From Luteolibacter sp. Y139 (GTDB lineage Bacteria; Verrucomicrobiota; Verrucomicrobiia; Verrucomicrobiales; Akkermansiaceae), in the NCBI RefSeq assembly GCF_038066715.1, contig NZ_JBBUKT010000001.1, positions 1 through 64,000 on the forward strand: DNA of 64,000 bases, in the 5' to 3' direction. Each line of letters begins with the position of its first letter. Position 1 is the stretch's first letter. Positions 16,731 through 25,884 of this stretch are shown here, in pieces. A program made the translations under genes and the position numbers. The notes beneath the pieces were generated by a model that saw nothing but the letters and a program-made list of their open reading frames with translations, searched no databases and was not told the origin of the DNA.

Positions 16731-19700
16731 GGGAGAGTTCTCCGGGTTGAGATTCAGATGACGAATTGGATTCCGGATTTGTCGCGGGGGCCTTCTTTTT
16801 TGTTAGACGGCGAATGACCATATAAAAGACAGGAACGAGGAAGACCGCAAGGATTGTGCCCGAGATCATGCCCCCCGCCACGCCGGTGCCAATCGCATTT
16901 TGGCTGGCGGAGCCGGCTCCGGTGCTGATCACCAGCGGCACGACGCCCAGAACGAAGGCCATCGATGTCATCAAAATCGGACGCAGGCGGAGTTTCACCG
17001 CCTCCAGGATCGACTCCCTCAGCCCCCTGCCCTCCTTTTCGAGATCGAGCGCGAATTCGATGATCAGGATCGCGTTCTTGGTCGAGAGACCCACCGTCGT
17101 GAGCAGGCCCACCTTGAAATACACGTCATTCGGCAGGTCGCGGAAGAACACCGCCGCGAGCGCCCCGAGGATGCCGAGCGGCACCACCATGATAACTGCC
17201 ACCGGGATCGACCAGCTCTCGTAGAGCGCCGCCAGACAGAGGAAAACGATCGCCAGCGACACCGCGTAGAGCGCCGGCGCCTGGTTGCCGGAAATCTTTT
17301 CCTCCAGCGACTGGCCGCTCCACGCGTAGCCGATGCCGGGCGGCAGCTGCTTCGCCAGCTTCTCCATCTCATCCATCGCCTGCCCCGAGCTCATGCCCGG
17401 CTTGGCCGCCCCCACGATGTTCACCGCGGGCAGCCCGTCATAGCGCTGGAGCTGCGGCGAGCCGAAGGCCCACCGGGTCGAGGTGAAGGCGGACATCGGC
17501 ACCATCTTGCCCTGGTTGTTCCGCACATGGACGTTTCCGAGATCATCAGGCGTCATGCGGAACTTCGCATCGAGCTGGGTGATCACGCGCTGCACGCGGG
17601 TGCCATTGACGAAATTGTTCACATACGCCGACCCGAAGGCCGTCTGCATGATCGTATTGATATCGGCCAGCGAGATGCCGAGCGCACTCGCCTTGTCCTG
17701 GTCGATGTCGATCTTCATCTGCGCGGTGTCGTTCAGACCCTGAGGACGCACACCGGCTAGCACCGGACTCTGCGCCGCCATCCCGAGCATCTGGTTGCGC
17801 GCCGCCATCAGCGCGTCGTGACCCACGCCACCGACATCTTGCAGCCAGAAGTCGAATCCGGATGAGGTGCCGAGCTCAGGAATCGCCGGCGGATTCAGCG
17901 GGAAGACCATCGCGTCCTTGATCCCGCCGAGCGCCATGATGCCCCGCTTGATCACCGCTTGGACGTTGTGCTCCTTGCCCTCACGCTCCTCCCACGGCTT
18001 GAGCCGGAGGAAGGCCAGGCCGGAGTTCTGCGCCTTACCCGTGAAGCTGAAGCCGGAGACGGTGAAGTAGTGTTCGATCTCAGGCTGCTTGGAGAAGAAA
18101 TCCTCTGCCTTCAGCAGAGCCTCGCTCGTCCGTGTATCGGTCGCGCCGTCAGGCAGTGCGATCAGGGCCAGGAAGTAGCCTTGGTCTTCTTCCGGAAGGA
18201 AGGACGATGGCATCTTCTTGTAGAGGAAACCCACCAGCACCACCACCGCGGCGAGCGCGATCAGCCCGGTCCAAGCCTGCTTCAAGAAACCACCAATGAT
18301 CTTCTGGTAACGATTCGTCGTCGCATCGAAGGCCCGGTTGAACCAGCCGAAGAAACCGCGCTTCGCATGGTGATGACCGGCATCCACCTGCTTCAGCAGC
18401 GTGCCGCACAGCGCTGGCGTCAGCGACATCGCGAGGAAGACGGAGAACAGCATGCACGACACCATCGACATCGTGAACTGGCGATAAATCGTGCCCACCG
18501 ATCCACCGAAGAAAGCCATCGGAATGAACACCGCGGTGAGCACCACCGTGATCCCGATCAGCGCGCCGGTGATCTGGTCCATCGCCTTGCGGGTGGCCTC
18601 CTTCGCGGGAAGCCCCTCCTCGCTCATGATGCGCTCCACGTTCTCCACCACCACGATCGCATCGTCCACCAGGATGCCGATCGCCAACACCATGCCGAAC
18701 ATCGTCAGCACGTTGATCGAGAACCCGAAGGCGGCCATCAGCGCACACGTTCCCATCAATGCCACCGGCACCACCAGCGTCGGGATCAGCGTGGCCCGGA
18801 AGTTCTGCAGGAACAGATACATCACCAGGAACACCAGCGCGATCGCCTCCACCAGCGTCTTGATCACCTCCTCCACGGAGATCTTCACGAAGGTGGACGT
18901 GTCGAGCGGGAAGGTCACCTTCACCCCCGGCGGGAAGAACTGTTGCAAGCGCTCCACCTCGGCACGCACCGCATTCGCGGTATCGAGCGCGTTGCCAGTC
19001 GGCGCGAGCTTCACCGCCGCGGCCGATGCCGCACTACCGTCAATGCGCGCCTTGATCGAGTAGTCCTGGCCGCCCATCTCCACGCGGGCCACATCGCGCA
19101 GGTAGACACGCGAGCCATCGGTGTTCACGCGCAGCACGATGTTCTCGAACTGCTCCGCCTCGCGCAGGCTCGCGCGTCCTTGGAGAATGATATTGAGCTG
19201 CTGGCCTTCCACTGCAGGCAAGGCACCCAGCTGACCAACCGGCACCTGCGCATTCTGCGCCCGGATGGCTTCGTTCACGTCCGCGGGAGTCAGGTTGTAG
19301 CTGACCATCTTGTCCGGATCGAGCCACACGCGCATCGCGTACTGCGTGCCGAATTGGATCACCTCACCCACCCCATCCACGCGGCGCAGCGGGTCGAGCA
19401 CATTGGTCGAAAGATAGTTCCCCAGCGCCACCGCATCCATGCTGCCGTCCTCGGAGGACAGACAGATGAACATCATGAAGTTCCGCGTCGCCTTCGCCAC
19501 CACCACACCCTGCTGCTGCACGGTCTGTGGCAGGCTCGGCGTCGCCAGCTGCACCTTGTTCTGCACCTGCACCTGCGCCACGTCCGCATTGGTGCCTGGC
19601 TCGAAGTAGAGCGTGATCGTCGCCGTCCCGTTCGCGTCGCTCGCGGACGACATGTAGAGCAGGTTGTCGATACCGTTCAGCTGCTGCTCGATGACCGAGG

Positions 19701-19884
19701 TCACCGTGTCGGTCAGCGTTTCAGCAGAAGCACCCGCATAGTTCGCGGTGATCGAGATCGATGGCGGCGCCACCTGCGGATACTGCGCCACCGGCAGCTT
19801 CGTGATCGAGATTGCCCCGATCAGCACGATGAGAATGGACACGACCCACGCGAAAACGGGGCGGTCAATGAAGAAGCGGGCCAT
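16723..19884 (-). CDS. RND multidrug efflux permease, HAE1 (AcrB/MexB) family
   Basis: 1053 residues, full length for the family. It starts MARFFIDRPVFAWVVSILIVLIGAISI as in AcrB, has the periplasmic porter and docking regions and twelve transmembrane helices, and carries the proton-relay aspartates in the helix-4 motif GILVDDAIVVVENVERIM. The C-terminus is polar and serine-rich (NPESNSSSESQPGELSHA). It pumps amphiphilic compounds by proton antiport as a trimer, with the adaptor and channel encoded on either side. Order adaptor-permease-channel and tight spacing indicate one operon. Confidence 0.96.
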   Translation of the reverse strand: MARFFIDRPVFAWVVSILIVLIGAISITKLPVAQYPQVAPPSISITANYAGASAETLTDTVTSVIEQQLNGIDNLLYMSSASDANGTATITLYFEPGTNADVAQVQVQNKVQLATPSLPQTVQQQGVVVAKATRNFMMFICLSSEDGSMDAVALGNYLSTNVLDPLRRVDGVGEVIQFGTQYAMRVWLDPDKMVSYNLTPADVNEAIRAQNAQVPVGQLGALPAVEGQQLNIILQGRASLREAEQFENIVLRVNTDGSRVYLRDVARVEMGGQDYSIKARIDGSAASAAAVKLAPTGNALDTANAVRAEVERLQQFFPPGVKVTFPLDTSTFVKISVEEVIKTLVEAIALVFLVMYLFLQNFRATLIPTLVVPVALMGTCALMAAFGFSINVLTMFGMVLAIGILVDDAIVVVENVERIMSEEGLPAKEATRKAMDQITGALIGITVVLTAVFIPMAFFGGSVGTIYRQFTMSMVSCMLFSVFLAMSLTPALCGTLLKQVDAGHHHAKRGFFGWFNRAFDATTNRYQKIIGGFLKQAWTGLIALAAVVVLVGFLYKKMPSSFLPEEDQGYFLALIALPDGATDTRTSEALLKAEDFFSKQPEIEHYFTVSGFSFTGKAQNSGLAFLRLKPWEEREGKEHNVQAVIKRGIMALGGIKDAMVFPLNPPAIPELGTSSGFDFWLQDVGGVGHDALMAARNQMLGMAAQSPVLAGVRPQGLNDTAQMKIDIDQDKASALGISLADINTIMQTAFGSAYVNNFVNGTRVQRVITQLDAKFRMTPDDLGNVHVRNNQGKMVPMSAFTSTRWAFGSPQLQRYDGLPAVNIVGAAKPGMSSGQAMDEMEKLAKQLPPGIGYAWSGQSLEEKISGNQAPALYAVSLAIVFLCLAALYESWSIPVAVIMVVPLGILGALAAVFFRDLPNDVYFKVGLLTTVGLSTKNAILIIEFALDLEKEGRGLRESILEAVKLRLRPILMTSMAFVLGVVPLVISTGAGSASQNAIGTGVAGGMISGTILAVFLVPVFYMVIRRLTKKKAPATNPESNSSSESQPGELSHA

Positions 19885-19953
19885 GAGAGGAAAGTGTGAG
19901 GGATCCGTCGAATCCTTCGGATACGACCAATCGGTCTAATGTGGGAGGAAAGC

Positions 19954-21135
19954 TCAGCCTTCCTTCTTGTTAGGAGCCTTTGCCGTGGACTGGCTGGCCT
20001 CCGCCTTGGGGGCGAAGGGCTCCGGGACCACCGGCGCACCGGGACGAGCCTTGAGAAGACCTTCGATGATGACTTTCTCCCCGGCCTTTAGGCCCGAAGT
20101 CACCACCCACTTGTCACCGACGGCATTGTCGGTCTGGATCAGTCGTGCCTGGGCGACGTTGTTGTCGTCCACCACCATCACGCTGCCCATGCCACCTTGC
20201 TGGCGGGTCACGGCGCGCTGCGGCACGGTCACCACGTTCTCACGAATCGCCTGCACCACCCGGCCACGAGCGAACATCCCGGGCAACAGCAGCTTGTCAG
20301 GATTCGGGAACTCGGCGCGCAAGCTCACCATACCGGTCGACTCATCCACCGCGGCTTCCGAGAAGAGGATCTTGCCCGGCAGCGGATACTCACTGCCATC
20401 TTCCAGGATCAGAGTCGCCTTCGCCTTCTCGGGATTCACCTTGGAAATCTCGCCGCTGCTCATCGCGCGGCGCAGTGCGATCAAGTCGGCACTGGATTGC
20501 GTGAAGTCGAAGTAGATCGGATCGAGCTGTTGGATCACCGCCAGGCGCGTCGCCTCATCCTTGCCGACCAGTGCCCCCTCGGTCACCTGCGCCTTCCCCA
20601 CCCGCCCGGAAATCGGCGCGGTCACGGTGGCGTAGCCAAGATCGAGCTCGGCGGTTTTCAGCGCGGCAGTCGCAGCCTTCCCTTCCGCGGTCGCCACCTT
20701 CACGGCGGACTCCGCATCGTCGAACTGCTGCTTGCTCACCGCGTTCGAATTCACCAGCGACTTGTAGCGGGCGAGTTGGCTTTCGGCCTGTGAGAGATTT
20801 GCTTCCGAACGCGCAAGCGCTGCCGCGGCATTCTCCTTCGCCGCCACCAGCGGCGCCGGGTCGATCTTGAAGAGCACGTCGCCCGCCTTCACATCCACGC
20901 CTTCCTCGAAGGTCTTCTCCAGCAGGATGCCGGGAACCCGCGCACGCACCTCCGCCACGCGCACCGCATCGATGCGGCCCGGCAGCTCACGCGTGATACT
21001 CACGGTCTCGGTCGCCGCGGGCAGGAAAGTCACCGCCGCCGGCGGCATCTGGGCAGGGCCCGCTGCCGCCTGCTTCTTCTCGCACGAGGGCAGAAACAGC
21101 AGCGAAGTCAGCGGAAGGAAAAGGACAGGGCGCAT
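19954..21135 (-). CDS. RND periplasmic adaptor lipoprotein (MexA/AcrA family)
   Basis: 393 residues from the ATG that begins a lipoprotein signal (MRPVLFLPLTSLLFLPSC), Cys18 being the lipidation site; the longer frame back to 21270 runs into the divergent regulator. Domains: a beta-barrel/lipoyl region beginning TRELPGRIDAVRVAEVRARV and VDVKAGDVLFKIDP, an alpha-helical hairpin (about 90-165, ENAAAALARSEANLSQAESQ), the second lipoyl half (DLGYATVTAPISGRVGKAQV), and a membrane-proximal domain. It links permease and channel. First gene of the pump operon. Confidence 0.95.
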   Translation of the reverse strand: MRPVLFLPLTSLLFLPSCEKKQAAAGPAQMPPAAVTFLPAATETVSITRELPGRIDAVRVAEVRARVPGILLEKTFEEGVDVKAGDVLFKIDPAPLVAAKENAAAALARSEANLSQAESQLARYKSLVNSNAVSKQQFDDAESAVKVATAEGKAATAALKTAELDLGYATVTAPISGRVGKAQVTEGALVGKDEATRLAVIQQLDPIYFDFTQSSADLIALRRAMSSGEISKVNPEKAKATLILEDGSEYPLPGKILFSEAAVDESTGMVSLRAEFPNPDKLLLPGMFARGRVVQAIRENVVTVPQRAVTRQQGGMGSVMVVDDNNVAQARLIQTDNAVGDKWVVTSGLKAGEKVIIEGLLKARPGAPVVPEPFAPKAEASQSTAKAPNKKEG

Positions 21136-21225
21136 GGGACGGAAGGGTTGCTGAAACGTCCGTTTGAGACGTGCGCTTACTAAACACGGGATTTCCCGCC
21201 GCGGAATGACTTTGAAGTTTCCAAG

Positions 21226-21246
21226 CTGGTAACTCAAGGTTACCAG
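21226..21246. promoter_or_regulatory. Probable LysR-regulator operator between pump operon and regulator gene
   Basis: A 21-bp interrupted palindrome, CTGGTAA-N7-TTACCAG, lies in the 120-bp divergent spacer and ends only ten bases before the regulator's ATG. LysR-type proteins usually bind T-N11-A palindromes in exactly this setting, so it is likely the autoregulatory recognition site and may also control the efflux operon. Confidence 0.7.
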
Positions 21247-21255
21247 TCCGCCGGG

Positions 21256-22173
21256 ATGGAGCTGCGACACCTCAGATATTTCGTGGCGGTGGCGGACGCC
21301 TTGAACTTCCGCCGGGCCGCCGAACGCCTGAATGTCACGCGCCCGGCCCTCAGTAAGCAGGTCAAGGATCTCGAAGAAGAAACCGGCCTGCGCCTTCTGG
21401 AACGCGACACCGTCAGCGTCTCACTCACCGATGCCGGCTCCGTCTTCCTCGCCGAAGCCCGCGCGATTCTTGCCGATGTCGAACGCGCCGTCGACCTCGC
21501 CCGCGAGGCCCAGGACGGCCGCCGCGGCGAACTCCGCATCGGCAGCGTGGGCCAAATGGCCTCAAGTTTCCTCCCCGGAGCCCTCAAGGCCTTCGGAGCC
21601 GAGTTCCCCCGCGTCGACGTGTCATTCGTGGAAATGACCCCCATCGAGCAACTCTCCGCTCTGGAAACCGGGGAGATCCACCTCGGCTTCGCCTATGGCC
21701 GCGATGCCGAGCAAGTCCCCGGCCTCTCCAGCCTGCCTCTCGTCCGCTCGAACTTCGGCGTCTCCGTCTCCCAGCTCCACCCCTTCGCAGAACGGAAGCG
21801 CATCTCACTCGATGAGCTCGGCAAGCAAACCCTGCTCTGCGTCGGCGCCGAAGCCGCCTCGAATCACCGCCGCGACATCCTCCGCATCTTCGATGAAGAA
21901 GGCATCTCTGCCGGCTCCATGCGACAGATCTCCGGCTTCGATGCCCTGCTCAACATGATCGCCGCCGACCAAGGCGTATCCCTGCTCCCCGAAGTCCTCG
22001 ACCTGCGGAACAGCCACGCCATCGTCACCCTGCCGCTCACCGTCGAGCACGCCAACCTCGACTTCACCCTCTGGGCCGTCTGGCGCACCGAACGCACCTC
22101 CCTCCTCGTGCGAAACTTCGTCCGTCTGTTAGAACAGAATCGCCCCATGGTCGCCAAGAAGCGCGCTTCTTAA
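21256..22173 (+). CDS. LysR-type transcriptional regulator, divergent from the efflux operon
   Basis: 305 residues. The N-terminal winged helix-turn-helix (1-65) reads MELRHLRYFVAVADALNFRR and RLNVTRPALSKQVKDLEEE, close to the LysR consensus. The effector-binding domain (about 90-295) includes GELRIGSVG and the type-2 periplasmic-binding fold pattern through GVSLLPEVL. Its divergent position and the palindrome in the spacer indicate that it controls the RND operon and itself. The inducer is unknown; toxic compounds or plant-type aromatics are common for this arrangement. Confidence 0.94.
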   Translation: MELRHLRYFVAVADALNFRRAAERLNVTRPALSKQVKDLEEETGLRLLERDTVSVSLTDAGSVFLAEARAILADVERAVDLAREAQDGRRGELRIGSVGQMASSFLPGALKAFGAEFPRVDVSFVEMTPIEQLSALETGEIHLGFAYGRDAEQVPGLSSLPLVRSNFGVSVSQLHPFAERKRISLDELGKQTLLCVGAEAASNHRRDILRIFDEEGISAGSMRQISGFDALLNMIAADQGVSLLPEVLDLRNSHAIVTLPLTVEHANLDFTLWAVWRTERTSLLVRNFVRLLEQNRPMVAKKRAS

Positions 22174-22210
22174 ACTGGGAGCGCGGAATTCATTCCGCCC
22201 GAGTGGTCCC
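22174..22210 (+). repeat. Dispersed intergenic palindromic repeat, contiguous copy
   Basis: ACTGGGAGCGCGGAATTCAT followed by TCCGCCCGAGTGGTCCC: the centre GCGGAAT-TC-ATTCCGC can form a hairpin. It begins one base after the LysR stop codon, and the same sequence occurs split at 8816-8900. Lacks a T tract, so it is not a standard terminator. Confidence 0.65.
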
Positions 22211-22246
22211 TACCCGCACGCCACATCCTGCGCGCTCAATCGACCC

Positions 22247-23947
22247 TCACAAATCCAGCTCAATCGACTTCAGCGCGATGTACAGCGAGTTCGCCCGCTC
22301 CATCCGCGGCTGCAGCGCCGTCTTCTCCGCCGCAAGCTGCCGCCGGACCTCGATCAAGCTCAGCGAGTGATCCCGGAACAAGAACCGGATCGCCTCGCCA
22401 TGATCTGCCTTGAGCCCTTCGGCAAACGTCGCGGCCCCCGCCAGCAAGCGCTCGCGATACCCCGCCGCAACCCGCATCCGAGTGATCCAGGCCATCACCA
22501 CCGCGAACCCGAAAGTTCCCACCGCAGCAACTAACAGGATCAGCGCCAGATGCTGCTGTCCCAGCGTGCCACAGACACCCGCCGCAAGCGACACACACAG
22601 CCCGATCCCAACCAAACCCTTCAGCAGCGAATTCCTCCGCCGCAGCTGCGGGTCCAAGACCCCGCGCAAACGCAGCCCCGTCAGCGCCCGCGGCACCGCC
22701 TTCTCCAAGCGCGCCACAAACTTCGCGATCACACCCTCCCTCGCCTCTCCCGCCACCGCACACGCACCGGGTTCGAAACCCATCCGCTCCACCACCCGCG
22801 GCCGTACCGTTTCCCAATGCGCGGAACAAGCGTCCACCAATCTCCCCGCATCGTCCCTCCCGAAACCAATCGCCGTCTCCTGCATCCGCGCCGCAAACGA
22901 AGACTCGATCTCCGCCGCCGAAGCATCACCGGTAAACAAGCGCGAAAGCGTCCGCCACCAGCTCAGCCGCTTCTTCAAGAGCCGCACCACCGCATCCACC
23001 TCGGCACGATACCGCTCCATCACCTCGGCCAAGGCATTCGGAGCTTCCTCCAGCGCCGCATCCCGCTGCTCATCCATCTCGCGCTCGATGCCGGACAGGA
23101 ACCACGAATCGTCGTCCATCCCGCGCCGCTGCGTGTCGAGCTTGTGATCCATTCGCCGGATCGTCCGCGCCGCGTGGTGCCACGCATCATGCAGCACCTG
23201 CCTGCGATCATACGACTCGCAGATCCGCTCGGAAATGAAGTGCTCCAGATCGGAAAGCCGGCTCGCCGCCCACTGCTTCGGATCAGGCGACTCCGACTGC
23301 TTCACTTCCAATCCCACGCGCGCCGCCACCGGGAAGATCGGCAACACCACTCCCGCACGCTTCATCGAGAGGTCACGCATGTGCCCCAGGATGATCGGGA
23401 TGTCCTGGTTCTGCTTCAGGTCAATCCGTTGCACCACCAGCGCCGTGCGCGACAGCGCCTCGGGCGAAAGCTTCGACACCGCATCCCAGGTCGCCGCCGT
23501 CCACGGATTCTCCGCCGTGAAAACAACCAGGACCAGATCCGCATGCTCCAGGAAGGGCTCCGCGATCTCACGATGACCCTCGTACTTCGCATTGGTGCCC
23601 GGCGTGTCGAGCAGGTCGAAGTTCCTCAGGTAGTCGAGCGAACGCCGGCACTCGTAAAGCAGTGGCTGCACCTCATGATCCGCATCCTCACCATGACGAT
23701 AGAGCCGCACCTCCGAAGTGAGGGGCAATGAACTGGCAGGACAAAGCTCCTCACCGACCAGCGCATTCAGCAGCGATGACTTGCCCGCATTGATCTCACC
23801 GATCGCCGCGATCAGGACCGGCTGCGTGAGCACCGGCTGCGGGTGATCAGGCTCGGCTTCGAGCGCGACTTCATTCGTAAGGTCGCCCACCCAGCCTAAC
23901 AGCTCCGATAGGCGGTCCCGAACCGCAAAGTAGCGCTCGCCCGGCAT
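22247..23947 (-). CDS. Dynamin-like GTPase with C-terminal membrane paddle
   Basis: 566 residues. The G domain has the P-loop G50-x4-G55-K56-S57 (AAIGEINAGKSSLLNALVG), switch-I threonine near 77, G3 motif D114-T-P-G and a degenerate G4 (QRID instead of N/TKxD). Helical regions with coiled-coil character follow (about 230-430), then two adjacent hydrophobic segments (about 448-492) that resemble the membrane paddle of bacterial dynamin-like proteins, and a helical tail. Such proteins remodel or protect the inner membrane. Most bacterial dynamins occur as side-by-side pairs; this one stands alone here. Confidence 0.82.
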   Translation of the reverse strand: MPGERYFAVRDRLSELLGWVGDLTNEVALEAEPDHPQPVLTQPVLIAAIGEINAGKSSLLNALVGEELCPASSLPLTSEVRLYRHGEDADHEVQPLLYECRRSLDYLRNFDLLDTPGTNAKYEGHREIAEPFLEHADLVLVVFTAENPWTAATWDAVSKLSPEALSRTALVVQRIDLKQNQDIPIILGHMRDLSMKRAGVVLPIFPVAARVGLEVKQSESPDPKQWAASRLSDLEHFISERICESYDRRQVLHDAWHHAARTIRRMDHKLDTQRRGMDDDSWFLSGIEREMDEQRDAALEEAPNALAEVMERYRAEVDAVVRLLKKRLSWWRTLSRLFTGDASAAEIESSFAARMQETAIGFGRDDAGRLVDACSAHWETVRPRVVERMGFEPGACAVAGEAREGVIAKFVARLEKAVPRALTGLRLRGVLDPQLRRRNSLLKGLVGIGLCVSLAAGVCGTLGQQHLALILLVAAVGTFGFAVVMAWITRMRVAAGYRERLLAGAATFAEGLKADHGEAIRFLFRDHSLSLIEVRRQLAAEKTALQPRMERANSLYIALKSIELDL

Positions 23948-23962
23948 CGTTGGAGCCCGCGT

Positions 23963-24895
23963 TTACTGGCCAGCCACTTGGCCCGGAGCCGTAGCCATGG
24001 CAAGCAACTGCGAGACAGTCACGAACTTGAATCCCTTGCTCAGCAGGCCATCGAGCGTCGCAGGCATCGCATCCACCGTGCCGCCGTGAAGGTCATGGGA
24101 AAGCACGATCGCTCCCGGCGTGGTGCCGGCGAGGATTCGCGAGGTCACCACCGACGGTCCGGGGCGCTTCCAGTCAAGCGGGTCCACCGACCACAGGATG
24201 GTCGGGTAGTTCAGCTCGGCATGGATCCACTCGCGCTGGCGCTGCAGCAGCGCACCATACGGCGGGCGCATCGTGCGTGGCTGGATGCCGGCGGCACGGG
24301 CCACCGCATCGCGGCACTTGGTCAGTTCCTCGCGCACCGCGGAATCGCTCATCTTGCTGAGAATCGGGTGGGTGAAGCTGTGATTGCCGATCTCATGGCC
24401 TTCCGAAACGGTGCGGCGCAGCACGTTCGGATACAGGTCCACGTTGCGGCCGATCACGTAGAAGGTCGCCTTGATGTTCCGCTCGCGCAGCATGTCCAGC
24501 AGCCGCGGCGTGTTGTTCGGGTGCGGGCCATCGTCGAAGGTCATCGCGATGTACGGCTGCGTGACCGCCACGCGCGAAAAAGTGATGCCGGAGCTCGCCC
24601 CGGTCGCTGGCAAGTTGTTGTCCGGATTCCGAGGCACCGGGCCACGCGTGCTCGGGGTGCGGAAGTTCTTGTTCGGCTCCGTGCGGGTCGGGGCCGCGGC
24701 CGGATCCACTCCGGCGGTCGCCGCCTGGGGCTCATCCTGCTTGGCCGAGGAAATCATCGAGCAGCTGCTTCCCAGCGCCGTGCCCAGAACCATGAACCCG
24801 CGGCGGGAAAGTCTCGGCAGCCCTTCTTCCGACGCAGCGGCTTGGGAGGAAGCGGTGAGGATCTTGTAGCCGAGCGATTCGATGGGATTTCTCAT
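23963..24895 (-). CDS. Exported polysaccharide deacetylase (NodB domain)
   Basis: 310 residues. Residues 30-50 (LSRRGFMVLGTALGSSCSM) contain a twin-arginine motif followed by a lipobox-like GSSC, so the protein is probably a Tat-exported lipoprotein. After a disordered linker rich in Pro/Thr, the NodB domain (about 115-300) shows motif 1 TFDDGPH, motif 2 HEIGNHSFTHP, motif 3 RPPYG and motif 5 IVLSHD: all metal-binding and catalytic positions (D, D, H, H) are present. It removes acyl groups from a cell-wall or exopolysaccharide substrate, unidentified. Only 15 bp separate it from the dynamin gene downstream. Confidence 0.9.
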   Translation of the reverse strand: MRNPIESLGYKILTASSQAAASEEGLPRLSRRGFMVLGTALGSSCSMISSAKQDEPQAATAGVDPAAAPTRTEPNKNFRTPSTRGPVPRNPDNNLPATGASSGITFSRVAVTQPYIAMTFDDGPHPNNTPRLLDMLRERNIKATFYVIGRNVDLYPNVLRRTVSEGHEIGNHSFTHPILSKMSDSAVREELTKCRDAVARAAGIQPRTMRPPYGALLQRQREWIHAELNYPTILWSVDPLDWKRPGPSVVTSRILAGTTPGAIVLSHDLHGGTVDAMPATLDGLLSKGFKFVTVSQLLAMATAPGQVAGQ

Positions 24896-24978
24896 GGATG
24901 GCGACGGGAAACGAGGGAGGTTCGGCCCAGAATATCGCCGCGAAATCCGATGTCACGCCTGCATTTCCAACAACTTGA

Positions 24979-25839
24979 TCACAAGAACCGCTGAAGCATC
25001 GGGCGTAATGCCTCCATCTTCGCCACCGGCCACAATTGCCTCGGCGTCATGATCGCGCCGTCCAGCGAACGGTGCTCAGGCCACTCCGCCTCCGCCGGGA
25101 TTTCCGGGATCGCGCGGGCAATGATTCGCTTCGCCGCGGACACGTTCGCGTGCAGGTGACCCATCACCGCCTCGGCCGTCACCGGCTCCTCCTCCACCTT
25201 CCAGCAATCGTAGTCCGTGATCATCGCCAGCGTCGCCAGCGCGATCTCCGCCTCCCGCGCCAGCTTGGCCTCCGGGAGATTCGTCATCCCGATCACATCG
25301 AACCCGAGCTTCCGGTTCGTCTCGCTCTCCGCCCGCGTCGAAAACGCCGGCCCATCCATGTTCACATAGGTCCCGCCGTCGTGGACCGTCGCCCCGATTG
25401 CGGTCGCCGCCTTTCTCAAGATCCCACGCAGCCCGCCACTGATCGGATCCGCAAACGAAACATGCCCCACAATCCCACCACCGAAAAACGTATGCAGCTC
25501 CCGCCGGCTCGTCCGGTCGAAATACTGGTCCGGCAACACGATGTCCCGCGGATGGTATTCGTCCTTCAAGCTCCCCACCGCCGTCACACAGATCAAATGC
25601 CGCACCCCCACCGACCGCAGCGCCCACAGGTTCGCCCGGTGATTGATCTCCGTCGGCAACAAGCGGTGCCCTCGCCCATGCCGCGGCAAGAACCAAACCT
25701 CACGCCCGGCTAGCATCCCACCCACCAGCGCATCCGACGGCTCACCGAACGGCGTCGCGATCACCCGCTCCTCCGCCTTCTCGAACCCGTCGATTTCATA
25801 AAGCCCGCTACCCCCGATGATCCCGATCGCCGTTGCCAT
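24979..25839 (-). CDS. mtnP: S-methyl-5'-thioadenosine phosphorylase
   Basis: 286 residues, the usual length of MTA phosphorylase. It begins with the phosphate-binding IGIIGGSGLYEIDGFE and contains the family motifs PRHGRGHRLLPTEINHRANL, TAVGSLKDEYHPRDIVLPDQ and, near residue 195-205, GMTNLPEAKLAREAEI. The enzyme splits methylthioadenosine, the by-product of polyamine and autoinducer synthesis, into adenine and methylthioribose-1-phosphate for methionine salvage. No other salvage genes are nearby. A purine nucleoside phosphorylase of the same fold is the main alternative; the GMTNLPEAKLAREAE segment favours MTAP. Confidence 0.9.
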   Translation of the reverse strand: MATAIGIIGGSGLYEIDGFEKAEERVIATPFGEPSDALVGGMLAGREVWFLPRHGRGHRLLPTEINHRANLWALRSVGVRHLICVTAVGSLKDEYHPRDIVLPDQYFDRTSRRELHTFFGGGIVGHVSFADPISGGLRGILRKAATAIGATVHDGGTYVNMDGPAFSTRAESETNRKLGFDVIGMTNLPEAKLAREAEIALATLAMITDYDCWKVEEEPVTAEAVMGHLHANVSAAKRIIARAIPEIPAEAEWPEHRSLDGAIMTPRQLWPVAKMEALRPMLQRFL

Positions 25840-25884
25840 GGCGCGGGTCTAACGATTGGGGCAGCGGACGTCGAGACGGATGAG

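Noticed and set aside
17959-19899. A 646-codon open frame on the plus strand opposite the RND permease gene
   Set aside because: It is antisense to a full-length, strongly conserved permease; its product is His/Arg-rich with no fold or motif. It is a shadow frame caused by high GC content.
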